Positions 26,801 to 39,038 of a stretch of 64,000 nt of DNA are shown piece after piece (the stretch's first letter is position 1; each line of letters begins with the position of its first letter). The notes beneath the pieces were generated by a model, which made no database searches, was not told the DNA's origin, and saw only the letters and a program-made list of their open reading frames with translations. This stretch comes from Sindora glabra (Eukaryota > Streptophyta > Magnoliopsida > Fabales > Fabaceae). The translations under genes were made by a program, and so were the position numbers. The DNA lies in contig CM035232.1 of assembly GCA_020226215.1 (NCBI GenBank), positions 61,389,220-61,453,219 on the forward strand, in the 5' to 3' direction.

Positions 26801-29800
26801 GAATTCTCTTCAGCCTAAGATGGATATTTTATGGCCTATGTACTTTTAACATAGAGAAAACTTTATTTAGGGTCCGTTTGGTTGAGGGAAAAATAAATTT
26901 TTAAAATTTATTTTCTAACTTTCTTCTATTTGAACATTAAAAAATTTTGATTAATAAGAAAATAAATTCTGATAAATAAAAAAGTTATTATTTTTTAGTA
27001 AAATAACTTTTTATTTTGGAAAACAGAATTCATTTTTCTTATTATTTAGGATATTTATATCCAAACCTAAACTTTCTACTTTCTCACATTATTATGCAAT
27101 CACGATCATGAGCATAATTTATTTTTATTTATTAAATATTTTCATGATGGATGCTTTATTTCAATTTTTATAAAACTTATTTTTATTTATTAAAGTTCAA
27201 GTATACATTTTCATACAATATTCACTAAAATATTCTCTTTTCTTCCTCGTGATTGATGTTCTATTATATAATACAATTAATTAAATTAACTGTGTGAATC
27301 TATGTATAAGATTTTATAATATCTTTAATATATATTTTATTGTTGGAGACCAATCATCATTGGATTACTGGGCAGCAAGAATGATAAAAATTTTATAAAA
27401 AAATTTCTTTTTTAAAATGTACATAAAATTATAATAATTTTGAAATAAATAATTTTAATTTAATTTAAATGAAATTAATTTTTTTATGCACCAAACACTA
27501 GAAAATATGTTTTTTTGTGCATCAAATAACAGAAAATTTATTCATTTTTCAAAAATATATTTTTTTAGAAAAATATTTTCTAAAAATTTCATTTTCTCCT
27601 AAACCAAACGGAGAGGAAACTTGGATTTAAGTTGTGGATCGTATTAGATTATGTAATTGCAATATTAATGTTACAAATGAGATCAAAATTGCATTTCTCT
27701 TATAATTTAGATTGTAGAAATATATTTAGAAATATTACACCCATTTTCTTTTGTAATTATACTCACACTTTTATATTTTTAGAAATGCCACTAATCTTCT
27801 TTTTCATATATACTCATATTTGCTCTCTATTTTAAATATATACTCACCTTTCATGCTTTTATGAAATAAGAGAGGTGAGTAAATATTTATGGAAATAGGA
27901 ATGTACAGTTAAATTAAACCATAAGAGAGGTGAGTGTAATTTAATCATTATGTTTTTTCATATTTTTTCCTATTAATCCATAATATAAACATGTTCATTT
28001 TATTAGAAAGTATTTTTTATAAAATATAATTATAAAATAGTAAAATGTGAAAAAATATTTTACTTGTTTAATATTAAATAGGAAGAGTTTAAGGAAAGTA
28101 ATTTCTCTTATTTTAAAAAAAATTATTTTTTTTCATTTTAAAATTTTTAGGTATCATAATTTTTAGTTTTTAATATAAATGACGTATTATTCCTTCATTA
28201 ATGCATATGCAAATAATATTTTTCTATTTTCTTATGAAAAATACTTTTTGACGAAGCCTAAGAGAATTTTTAAATGGTAGTTTAGCTAAATCTTTATTAG
28301 CTTAAGATTGATGATATCTTTTGGCCTATGTCTTCTTGTCCTAATATTTGTTTCTTGTTCTAAGATATTGGAAATTAAATTAAATAACCTCAGCAAACTT
28401 GACAGCTTCAGCCATGGCCTCAAATGTGAGTATCGCACCGCCATCATCCGAAATGTAGCATGAAAGCTTCTCAACTGGGTAATCTGCAGCAAGGATTGAA
28501 AGAATGGTGTTGGCAGTGACCAGCGGTGGCTCCTTCTCTGGATCGGCCGTCGAGACGAAAACATCGATGCCAGGTAAGTCCGACCGGCCACTTGGATTAG
28601 TGACGGACGGCTGATCGAACTTATCATGTAGAGCAGCAAGGTCTGTGCTTCTGTTTATTGGGTTGAGTTTGGGAAGAATATCAAGAAGCCAAGAGAATGC
28701 AAACCAAATCTCACATGAAATAGATATTCCCCATAGCCACATTGCATCATAATTAGGGTTCTGAAGTCGCCATCCTAGAAAAAACACCAGAACTACTATA
28801 CGGATGAACACCAAGATCCTGTTCCGTAATAAAAAAATTTATAGGTTACAAAATGATTTTATAGATTTCTTATTATCCCGTTTATTCTAACAAAAAAAAA
28901 TCTTACGTAATAATATAATTATAAAATAATAATATGATAAAATATGTCTTATTTGTTCTTTATTAAATATAAGAAATTTGGTAAAAAATAATATTTCTTA
29001 TTTTGAAGAAAAAGTTATTTTTTTTCTAATATCACTGTCCTATGTATCATTTTTATAATTATAAGATATGCAGGTGATGCATCTTTTAACAAAACAATCA
29101 CAAGTATTTGTCATTAGATGTGGTCTCAAATTTTTCATCACTTGTATTTTAACAAAACAATTACATGTGACATATATATATTTTAACAAAACAAATACAT
29201 TTATTCGTCATTACATGTGGTCTCAATTTTCTTATCATGTCTTTCAACATAACAATTACAAGGTATGTAGGTGACGTGTCTTTTAACAAAAAAAAAAATG
29301 TATGGTATATAGGTGACATGAAGGCAAAAAATGGAAAATCTGTTCTACATAATTTTTTTATCATTTGTGAGTGCCGTTGTTCTTAATCTGCACAAGGTAA
29401 ATAAGTAATGTACATCGCTAGTCATTGGATGTGGTCTCAAATTTTTATGATAAATATTACAAAGCTAGGCTTGTAACGTTTTTAAATATAGAAGAACAAC
29501 AATCGTTGATTTTAATTTTACTAAGAAAAAGGATTGTTTTCCTTAAATAAATGAAAAATCATATGGAAATCCAAGAGAGTATAAAAATTCTTTATGAGAT
29601 ACAATGATATCAATGTTTTCAGCGCATAAAAAAAAGAGACAAAATTAATGATCCTTATATCTCCATGTAATTTTAGTTTCAGAATAAAAACCAGAAGACA
29701 TGACAAGGATTTCGAAATTTCATATGACGCGTTTCGGATATAATTTTTAATCTTGTATTACTGCTATTTGTCAATAGTGTCTTTGTAGTTTATAGCAGCA

Positions 29801-31002
29801 ACTATTTAGTTCTAGTACTTGGGTAACTGGGATGACAATTATGAGCAAAAAGCCACAAAATTCTTTAAAGAGATATGAAACAAAAACCCTTAGGATTTTA
29901 AAACTAAAAGTTGAGGACATTTTATTTCCTCCCCTTAGTGTAATTGTATTTATATTAATAATATATAAACTACCGTGTACTTCATATAGTTTGACCATAA
30001 TCCCTAAAAAAATCTACAAATTTTCATACAATATATAACACATAATCTTATGCAGAATTTATACTCATATTTATGATTAATGAAAAGAAAATGCTGAATG
30101 TACTAGCACTTTGTACCAATAATTGAATTCCAAAAATAATAAGTACATTTGTTATCATTAATGTAATATATGGATTTTGAAGTGATACATCAAATGGTTG
30201 GAGCACTGTTTACTTATTACCGGAAAAATCAGCAATGCTGTTAATAAAATTGCGAATATATGTATGGAAATAAGATCGATATAGAGGAAAATTGGGACAA
30301 ATCATTCATACAATGCTCAACACAACAACAATACTACGGTTATGAACAAAAATTTGAAAACATGCTTCAACAGAAAAGAAAGCAAGCAATGAAGCAAGTT
30401 TAACTCAAATTATATACATAGAAGAGATATATTTAGTATTTAATTACTCACCTGTAAGGGCTAATTATTCCACCTGGAATTGCAACTTTTCTAGTAAGTG
30501 GTTTCCAAGGCTTGTCCACGAAGTCAGACATGCTCATCCCAGGATCTTCTCCAAATGTATTATCATCTTGCCAAAATGCATTTCCAATTCCATACGTTCC
30601 TTTTGTCTCAAACAACCAACGATTATGATCAAAATCTTGTGTCTGACTCCTCAATAGCATGGACTTGTTATTCATCGAATCGAGTAACATTTTGTCATTC
30701 AGTTTAGATTCACCACCATCATCACCACCACCATGACCGCCACCTTTTGTCTTTTGCTGTTGAGAACCGGGCGCAAACCTTGTCTGCCCGTATCCGCCCG
30801 GACCGTCTGGCTTGGCATCCAATGTGTCGGGCTGGTTGTCCGGCGTCGGAGGCATCATAACGGTGTAATTGATGTAGTCGTTTTGGTTGGAAAACTCGCC
30901 GGAGACGTCCATGTCGTCGTCCCGGGACAAGCTCACGATTCGGCCGCTCGAAGTACGCCGCGTGGGCTTAGACGACGGGCGACCACCTGCAGACGATGCC
31001 AT
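22872..31002 (-). CDS. CSLD1: Cellulose synthase-like protein D1 (six exons, 1026 aa)
   Basis: A complete family-2 glycosyltransferase of the CSLD group. These are membrane enzymes that make beta-1,4-glucan-type wall polymers in tip-growing cells. Exons (- strand) are 31002-30452, 28818-28389, 26614-26231, 25235-24860, 24329-23927 and 23808-22872. All junctions are GT..AG and in frame. Catalytic motifs are ISDDGG (D308), LDCDHY (D527/D529), TED (734-736) and QVLRW (774-778). Two membrane helices lie at about 187-205 and 210-230, and about six more between 795 and 1020. The N-terminus (RRTSSGRIVSLSRDDDMDVS, then PPTPDNQP) matches Arabidopsis CSLD1 and lacks the RING-like Cys cluster of CSLD2-5. 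Arabidopsis CSLD1 is 1036 residues, needed for pollen-tube growth and, from what is known, resident in Golgi and the tip membrane. Coding sequence is GC-balanced and uninterrupted, so the gene looks functional. Confidence 0.95.
23927..24329 (-). CDS. CSLD1: CSLD1 exon 5 (residues 581-715)
   Basis: It begins NMRALDGLQGPFYVGTGC with the family's GTGCMFRR motif. It covers the class-specific region (about residues 610-660, acidic, TEPLTSDSDLG), then GRPPGALLVPRQPLDAPTVA and AEAIAVISCW. Intron 5 (23809-23926) is only 118 bp. Confidence 0.95.
24860..25235 (-). CDS. CSLD1: CSLD1 exon 4 (residues 456-581)
   Basis: It contains RIPMFAYVSREKRPGYDHNK, KAGAMNALVRASAI and the DxD motif in LDCDHY that binds UDP-sugar and metal. 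It ends FPQRFEGIDPSDRYANHN and VFFDG. The donor falls inside the Gly581 codon (gacg|gtacgg), and the alternative donor six bases on would break the frame. Confidence 0.95.
25236..26230 (-). other. CSLD1 intron 3 (995 bp)
   Basis: AT-rich with GT..AG ends. I see no gene, repeat or transposon end in it. Confidence 0.85.
26231..26614 (-). CDS. CSLD1: CSLD1 exon 3 (residues 328-455)
   Basis: It encodes VWVPFCRKHDIEPRNPDAYF and the charged plant-conserved region (DRRWIKREYDEFKVRINGLP, followed by a Lys/Glu-rich stretch), and ends with TWMADGTHWPGTW and KGDHAGILQ. Acceptor actcatag, donor cag|gtactt. Confidence 0.95.
26615..28388 (-). other. CSLD1 intron 2 (1774 bp)
   Basis: AT-rich, with an inverted-repeat element at 26873-27611. 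A phrase near 26812 (agcctaagatggatatttta) has a relative near 28299 (agcttaagattgatgatatc), so part of the intron may be an old duplication. Confidence 0.8.
26873..27611. mobile_element. MITE-like inverted-repeat element in CSLD1 intron 2
   Basis: The left end tccgtttggttgagggaaaa is an inverted match to the right end (complement tccgtttggtttaggagaaa). The repeat continues for about 30 bp. The interior is AT-rich and non-coding, 739 bp in all. No target duplication could be fixed, so the superfamily is open; hAT and PIF/Harbinger elements both can have CCGTTTGG termini. Confidence 0.6.
28389..28818 (-). CDS. CSLD1: CSLD1 exon 2 (residues 184-327)
   Basis: It holds the first two transmembrane helices (RIVVLVFFLGWRL, then MWLWGISISCEIWFAFSWLL) and the start of the cytosolic domain: STADPEKEPPLVTANT and the first catalytic aspartate in YISDDGGA. 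Acceptor ggaacag, donor gctgag|gttatt. Confidence 0.95.
28819..30451 (-). other. CSLD1 intron 1 (1633 bp)
   Basis: An AT-rich intron with GT..AG ends. It contains an imperfect repeat array at 29080-29450. No coding content is recognised. Confidence 0.85.
29080..29450. repeat. Imperfect repeat of about 97 bp in CSLD1 intron 1
   Basis: The phrase tcattagatgtggtctcaaa (29111) recurs as tcattacatgtggtctcaat (29208) and tcattggatgtggtctcaaa (about 29422). The interspersed ttttaacaaaacaa also repeats. Spacing is 97 bp, then about 214 bp. Confidence 0.65.
30452..31002 (-). CDS. CSLD1: CSLD1 exon 1 (residues 1-184)
   Basis: It starts MASSAGGRPSSKPTRRTSSG; this start agrees in position with the family. 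It contains DDDMDVS, NDYINYTV, PPTPDNQP, a Gly/His-rich insert (about residues 70-95), SMLLRSQTQDFDHNRWLFET, and ends ISPYR. Donor acag|gtgagt. The RING-like finger normally found between PPTPDNQP and the FDHNRWLFE motif in other CSLDs is absent. The exon is the most GC-rich part of the window. Confidence 0.95.
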
Positions 31003-34000
31003 TGATTTGTGAGGGATTTGATGAAGCTGCCGTCGATGACAATGGTGGTGCTTCCTTTTTCATACGTATGCCTTTTTTTAAAATTTTGCAGCCATGGATG
31101 TATTTCTCATTTTTCTCATTTTAGTGAAGGAAATCTAAGAATGTCTAAATTTCCATGCAGAAATTAAAGCAACCAAATTGGCTAGAAAAATAATGTTGAA
31201 TTAAGCCAAAGGTTGATCCTGAGAGGATAGGAAAAGGAACATGTGAAGGATGAGTTTATGGTTTGAGAAGGCTTTTAATTTTAGAATTTTGGCTCTAGAC
31301 AGGAGCAACCCATGATTCAAGCTTAACCTCCCTTTCTCAGATATCTCATTTTTTCTGTCCTCCTTTTTTCGTTAATTGCAATTCAACTAAGAAATTTGAA
31401 GTATACATTATGTATTACATAGAGCCAATTATAAATTGACATGTAAATCAATTAATCATTAGGACTTAAATGTAGTAATCTTGTTGTTCTACAGTTTTTT
31501 CCATGTAATGCATCACATGCAAGAATTTCATGTCTCAGTAATAGGTGAACAACGTACTAGAAAAGCATGTACGTAAAGATATGTATATTATATATGAAGA
31601 TAATATATTATACATAATTAATGCTAATGTTAAATTATTAAATACTGTATTAATACTATATGCATTGAAAATAAGATTCGAAATTGGAAGACATGTTACA
31701 AAATTCAATTCTACTTCCATATAAGTATTGTTGTCAAATGTATTATTTTTCCAACTTAAAAAGCTGATTTCCAAAAAAAAAAAAAAAACTGATTTCCTAT
31801 TAAAAATACATAATTTTTTAGATTAATTTTAATAATATAATTAGTAATATTTATATAACACTAAAATTTTTTCTAAATCAAGTAATGTTAATTAATATAG
31901 GATGGTGGGATAAATTTATAAAACTTAATTAAATGAATATAAAAGATTTGAAATCCAATTTTAAATCCTATTTTTTATACATATAATATTTTTGTAAAAT
32001 TATAGGCATCCTGTTTATTTAAACATAAATAGGGTTAGTCTAATTTGTGCAGTTAAATGATTTAAGTATCCAGATCAAACTGAGCCGCACATAACCCATT
32101 TCCAAACTATTGGGACTTCCGTTTCCACAACTGGTTCCATTGTACTAAAAATATTGGGATATATTTTTATTTTTTAATTTTGAAAAAATGTTCTCAAAAT
32201 TATTTTTAAAAATTATTTTTTATTTTTAAAAACTTTCTCTAAATTCAAGCAAAATAATGAATAGATGGTAATTGGTGTTGTATATAAGGAAAGATTATAT
32301 TTAATTATAAAATTGATATCAAGAAAAAATTATTAGAAAATATCTGGAAATTGTTTCTATTTTTTATTTTCAAGTTATATATATGGAGTTACGATTTTTA
32401 AAAACATATTATGAAAACAAATCCCAATTACAAACTTGTATTTTTAAAAATAGAAAAATGGAAACTGCTTTAGAAAACAATAAACAAATAGACTGATTTT
32501 TTTAGCTGTACATGTTTTTAATTTTGTCTCTAAAAATATTCAAAACTAGATTGTAAAAGCAAAAAATTTAGAACGACTTTTACTTTAAAATTGGCAAATG
32601 CATTTTTTTGGTAAACAGTTAATAATAATTTTGCAAATATTGAGAAAATAAATTATTTACTATTACAAAAATGTTGGCGTTTTCATCTTTTAAGTAATTT
32701 AAATTTTGAACTAAAAAAAATACTTTGTTTTCGATGAAAAATTTGTTAGAAAATAATATTTTTTTATCTGAAAACAAAATTTCAGATGAATTAGTTCGTT
32801 GGAAAGAATTTTTTCCTGACGGAACATTCTGTCCTGAATTTTTTTGCTGAAGGAGTATTTCGAACGAATAAATTTTTTTATAAAGTTCCCCGTTAGAAGA
32901 AATTGGGAAATTTCTATTGAAAAAAAATTTATCTTCAATTTTTTTTATCAATGTGATAAAAAATTTGTCAACTTTTTTTTAACAAATTTTATAATAATAT
33001 ACTTTCCTAAATAAAGAAATTTAAAAGTCATAAATTAGGAAATAGTAAAAAAATAAGATAAAATAAAATCAAAATTAACAATTTTGATCTTGAAATTATA
33101 AGACATTAGTAAAATGGTTTTTGAATTATATAAAGTTGTAATTTTATCCCTAAATATTGATTTGTACAAATAATTTCATTCTTCCATATATATTTGTATA
33201 GAAAATTTTATTCTTGAATTACTATGCAAAGGGATGAAATTATATTTACGGACTATTATTTAGGAATAAAATTTAACTTTATATAATTTAGGGATAATTC
33301 TATTATTATTTTATAATTTCAGAGATAAAATTAGTAATTTTATTTAAAATAAATAATCCAACAAATATATTATTCAAACAAATCAAATAAAGTATAAAAT
33401 CTTAAGATGGGATTATGGTGCACCATTGAAAAAAATTTGTTGAGAAGATGAAAATGATAAAGGAAACTTAAAGCAAAATAATTACAATTTGACCCAGATG
33501 AGATTCCATCTTCACATATTTTTGATGGCTTGTTTCCAAATCTCTAGATTTCTTTTTCAAGTCAGAAAAATCTAGAAACATAATAAAATTTGACAACTCA
33601 ATTGGTTTTCAAGTATTAGAGAAGATGATGATAGCAAACTTAGCATTACCTAATTTGAGTATTAGAGAAGATGACGACAACAACCTTAGCAACATAAAAA
33701 ATAGCCAACTCTTAAGTATTTTTAAGCAACCCAAATTCCTTTTTGGAGAACATTTGATTTGCTTGCATTTAGCATAAAATTTTTTAAAAAACTATTCAAT
33801 CAAAACCGTTTGATCAAAAACCCAGTAACCAAAATCAACTAAAAAGCTTTTTCTTTTTCTAAACTAAAAAAACATTCTTTTCTATTTTCTCACTCTCTTT
33901 ATAAATCCTTTAAAACCTTATTAGAAATTTGGGATTATATACTAAAATGAATGAAGATGATTCTTATTTGCCTTATTGCCTAAATCAAAGCCCATTTACA

Positions 34001-35648
34001 GTTGACATGCAACAAAACCTTTCCTTTACAAATTGTTGTTGTCTAAAGGTGTTGACAAAACCATTTTTGATTGACAATTTTAGATTGCAATGGCCAATTT
34101 GTTGAAACACAAAAATCTTAGTGGGAATTTAGCCCCCCATCCTCTATTGCCTTAAAAAACTACTATTCCACATGGTCTTCATTCCTCCATGGCCATCTTG
34201 CCCTTGTTGTTGATAGCCTTTTGCCATTGATTACCCATTCTCTCTCTTTACTTAGATCCTACCGAAATTTTTGTCCTTACAAATGCTATTTTTAAAACTA
34301 AAATGGCTAATATGAAAATGTATAAACTTGCAAATAGAATTGCTTTAGAACTAGTTGATTCCTTAGATAATAAAATATGTGTCATTGATTTAATAGTGCA
34401 CCATAGTATACCTTAAAATCTTATTTAACCAAAATACAAAAATAAAATATTGTTGAAACACAATCACTAGTGAAATCATCATCCACCAAATCCTGGGCCA
34501 TATCCCTATGGAAGTTGCCATGCTACTAATTGGGCTATCCACCATGAGTTAGTGCATATGGTGCCTACCATATACTAGGTTGCACATATGGCAAGCTATT
34601 ACTACAATTACAATGCACCAATTGGTAGGCATATAAAAGGTAATATTGGCTAGTAACCATAATGATGTGCCCTATAGTATTAGTAAAAAGGTAACGACTA
34701 TTATTGCTAATGGTGATTTTAAAATCATGCCTATTTAAGCTTTACTACCTCTCAACTTAAAACTTGGATAGTTTGCATGAGCTCCTTCATCACTACAGTT
34801 GGCATGAATTTTATGTGGGCTATGGTAATGGATGCAACTATTCCTACAAATGCCTTGGACATTGACCTGGAGATCCTCCCTACTTTTTTGTATCCTTACC
34901 TATCTTAGTCCATAGGTTAAGGTTAAAAGGCTGAGACACTTGGCCAACAAATGTAATCTCCTTATTTGCCCCCTATTGCATCCTAGTTTGGGTAAATTTA
35001 TCCTTTTTCCTATTGAAAGCCTCTTACAAATTCGCACAATAAAGTATTTGAATTTTAAAAATAAACTCAAACTATTACAAAAATAACATAGACATCTTAG
35101 TTCTGTTATACAAACCATGTTAATTTAGATACCGCATCTATCAGACCAATATTTTATGTTAGGCCATTCCATGTTAATTTTTTAACTAATATAAAAAATA
35201 ATTACAATGTTAGTTTTAGCTATAAAAAAATAAAACATACTTTCTTTAAAAAATAATTTTTTTACATAACACATTAAGTTTTAGCCAAAAAATAGTCGTG
35301 TGATATTTTTTCATTTCCCCTTTATAATATTTACACAAAGCTATTACTATATCATTCTAAGAAAATCCTAATTCCACCCAATAGCTAACTTACATTGACC
35401 AATCTCCATGTATAATTCATCCATATTTTTCATATATAGTATTAAAATTTGACAAACACATTAATATCCTTATCACCCATAATTAGTCATATACATTGAA
35501 GTCATCAAAATAACACTTCTCAAAGAAAAAAATTCAAAGCAAAACCTTGAATTTTACATGTCTTAAGAAGGATTATATGAAAATGAAAATATAAAAAAAA
35601 AGTAACCAAAAACTAAAATGCACATTTTTTTAAATGGGAAAAGTTGTC
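31003..35648. other. CSLD1 upstream region and gene-free DNA
   Basis: The first few hundred bases should hold the CSLD1 promoter and 5' UTR. A CCAAT-type motif (- strand gccaatttgg, about 31173-31182) is present; no clear TATA box was seen. Beyond that the DNA is AT-rich with a poly-A run at 31776. Stretches at 32140-32480 resemble the AT-rich body of MITEs, and a low-complexity frame lies at 32619-32951. The 34440-34900 part is less AT-rich but matches nothing I know. Confidence 0.6.
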
Positions 35649-36125
35649 AACTATAAGAAAAAAGGTTATTAGTGATGGATCAATCCTTCACTAGTAGCCT
35701 TTTTTCCCTTGTTAAATAAAAATTAGTGAGGGACTTAATTCCTAGCTAAAAATAGCCTTGCTGGCTATTTTTAGCAATGGAACATAATCCTTTATAGATG
35801 TAAGGTGTCATCATTAATGGTTTGAAATAGGCACCATTTTCTAGCAATTTAGTTAAAGAATAATGAAGGAAATTGCCCTCGCTAGATATTTAGTGAGGGA
35901 AAGTGTTCCTTACTAAAGTTATCATTAATAAAATTAGTTTAGATATGGTATGGTTTTATATCCCACTTCCCCTATTTTGGCGAAGGATGATCCCTTGCTA
36001 AGTCTCTCACTAAAATATTACTGATAGACTTTGCCTTCATTAAATACTTGCTAATATTTTAGTAAGGGACTTAACCCTTGTAATTCCCTCACTAATGGTT
36101 TGCTCTATTAACTATAACATTTTAT
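35649..36125. repeat. Left subterminal repeat region of the CACTA element
   Basis: Repeated forms of agtgagggac, tcactaa and tagcaagg occur at least seven times in both orientations, for example at 35717, 35888 and 36060-36110. In CACTA elements such repeats are bound by the transposon-encoded DNA-binding protein. Confidence 0.75.
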
Positions 36126-37299
36126 TTGAAACAAAATGTCCTTGTGAAAATAACTACATAAAACTCTCATTTAGAACCCTTGTTTATAGTTGTTGATAAG
36201 GAGCAAAAAATGTCCCTTTTGTTGCTCAATTTCTATCCTTATTTTAAATTGCACAACACACTTATATAATAAAAATTATCATTCAATTAAGGATAAATAT
36301 ATATTTACATAATAGTCAATATTCATTTGAAATAAAAGAAGTTCAAGTCAAATATGAAACAATCCCCCAAGGCATTGTACCTAAATAGCTAGTCCTTATA
36401 TAGTAAATTTTTTTTTCAGTTATTGTTGGAGATGCTTACTTAGCTTTATCATCTCCTTTTTATCTATTTGCTGCAATATTTCAAGAGGATTCCCTGAACT
36501 TCTCCCTACCAAACTCATTATATCTTTCTTTTAACTAAACAAAATCAACATGTTAGCCATAAGAGATTTTCATGGGTTTATGTATGACAACTAGGAGGTA
36601 AACAATATAATATTACATCCATCAATTTTATTTTATGATTGCAATTAGAGATCATAAACCTCTAGGTTGAAATAAGGCAATCGAAAGTAGCATATCAAGC
36701 CAATAATAGAAATAGATAGTCTCTAATAAATAGTCATGAAGTTTGCAAAAGGAAAGTCTCTAATTACTAATATTTGAACAAGATAATCAATTAATGCAGC
36801 CATCTAACTTGATAGGCACATTCCTTGTCTTATATTTTATAAACTTCACTAACATACATGTAATAACACAACATTGGAAAATTATTAGAAGATAATTACT
36901 ATAATAATATTGCTACAAACCAATTAACAAAAAAAATTCACTAAAATCTTAAATAAGAAAAATCCAAGTAAACATATAGCCATTGGAATTATAAAATAGC
37001 CAAAAATAAACAAACATTAGTAAGTGAAAATAATAAGCAAGAGGATATCAGCCTTCTTTAGTTAGAATTACAAAATAGCAAAAAAAAAAACAAACAAAAC
37101 ATTGTAATTCCATAAAGCTTTAATTGAAGATACTAACCTAAGTTATCTAAGACTTCTTACAAACAAACTACTTACCATCTTTTTTGTTTTTCAAAAATAG
37201 TTATGACAATGTGAGCCTTATCCCAATTAGCTTTTCTTGCAATATATTACAATAAAAATGAAGTTGAGTACATATAATTCAAGTGAAATGATAAAAATC

Positions 37300-39038
37300 A
37301 AATTAAGATTTCTCATATATTTTCTCTTATGTTCAGCTATTGGGATTAACCCCTTTTATATGTAAGGAGGGACCTAAGCTACCACAATTTGAATTTTTAT
37401 TTTTAGTGTTTTGCTTAAATAGTTTTTGGAAGGTTTCATCTATCTCTCACATATTAGGCATTACTTGCCAATTTGGATCACTTATCCATTTACGCACCTT
37501 TTCTTGCTTTTTATGTGCTTTCCTTGCCTTGTATAATGTATTTAATCTACCATACACTTCTAATTTCAAGCTCTTGTCTAGCATCCTCTTGATACTTTTT
37601 TTGAAAGGAAAAAATGGTTATTATACAAATAGAAGGCTTTAGTCCACTTTATACAAATAGGATATGATAAGACATTGTAAGTACTCCACCAATATAACAT
37701 GCAATATGCATGAAAGCCATTTATCATCCATATTAAAGCAACCCTCATTTGAAAGTTTTATTTCCTAAAGGTTTTATAGGCATGAACTTCAGTTTCCTAT
37801 AACTCCTTCAACTTATCAATCACAAGTTGCAAGTATAAGTCAATGTTTTGTCTAGGATTTTTTAGGTTGAAAATTATGAGAGTTAGAAACATGTACTCAT
37901 TTTTCATATATAATTAATGTGGCAAATTGTATAAGATGACAATGACATCCCAACATGAATAAGGATGTATAGATTACCTATACTAAGTAAAATCATTTGA
38001 TGAGAGTTCAAGATTAATATTCTAAGGTTTTGTGATAAAATAAGGATGGCTTTCATAAAAAGTTTCCATGCCTCTTTGTCACATAGGTGGCACATAATCC
38101 TTAATTTCTAATAAGTTTCATCATACCACATCATATATTTTGCAATTTTTAAGGATACGTATAGTCTTTGCAACATTAGGGGTTATAGAAAGGTATTGTA
38201 AAACCTTATATGGCACGTCTTCTTGTTTCCTACCATTGTTCTTGCTTGGTTTGTATCAAGAATGGTGACAAATTGGATGTGCAAATTTTTCTTTATTCTC
38301 CTTATAGTATATCATGCATCAATTCTTATATACATCTATCTTTCGTATTTTAAGCCTAGTTTATGCACCATTTGCTTAACCTTGTAGAAATCTTTATATA
38401 GATTAGCACCCTTGGGTAGAAACTTAATTAGTGTTTCCATGATTTGGTTATAATAATTTATACTTAAGTTGAATTTTGATTTAATGTTTGAAAATTATTC
38501 TACCATTGATAAGTGAGTATGGATTTTGTAACCTTATATAATGGCTCTTCCATAGTTCTTAGTAAGTCGTAGAACTATTGATCATTTACATTTAGCGGAT
38601 CATCATTAAAACTTAGCGATATAGGTTTATCATATTCACATGCATGCTCACTCTAATTAAAGCTAAGGTTGAAATTAAGTCTAGCTACTTCAATCACCAT
38701 TATACAGTAAGGATTAGAAGGTCTTTTAATTGTGCATAAATTTACATGATTTGTTAGGGTAGGAAATGCATGGTTTAGTAGATTGAAGATCATTATTTTT
38801 TAAAGACTTTTTGTGAGAGGTCCAATCATGATAATTGGCTACAAACCCAGCCAATAAAGATGTTTTTCACTTCTTCTTTATCAAGAAATACCTTATTTTC
38901 ACACGTAAGATAAGGACATCTAATCTTCTCACATGACATAAAATTTAAATGTAACAAAGCAAATACTACAAATGATTCAACACTATTTAAGAAATCAACA
39001 CTCAAACATTTTTGTCCTAGTAGTGGTCTACTATACAT
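37300..39038 (-). pseudogene. TNP2-type CACTA transposase pseudogene
   Basis: Starts at 39038 with a transposase-associated domain (MYSRPLLGQKCLSVDFLNSV, then KIRCPYLTCENKVFLDKEEV). Further on, broken frames give SFNDDPLNVNDQ and FYDLLRTMEEPLY (about 38600-38540). MCHLCDKEAWKLFMKA (38095 downward) is the TNP2 core motif. Many stops and shifts remove function. It would have encoded the enzyme that cuts at CACTA ends. Confidence 0.85.

Noticed and set aside
30733..31005. 90-residue + strand open frame over CSLD1 exon 1
   Set aside because: Antisense shadow; it exists because exon 1 is GC-richer and low in stops.
32619..32951. 110-residue - strand open frame upstream of CSLD1
   Set aside because: The composition is Phe/Asn/Lys/Ile-rich as expected from AT-rich DNA, and an overlapping shifted frame is also open. 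Short repeated words (ctgacggaacattctgtc) suggest a decayed transposon and not a gene.
34440..34900. Stretch of less AT-rich DNA that looked gene-like
   Set aside because: No frame stays open and no motif was recognisable; it is probably old repeat DNA.
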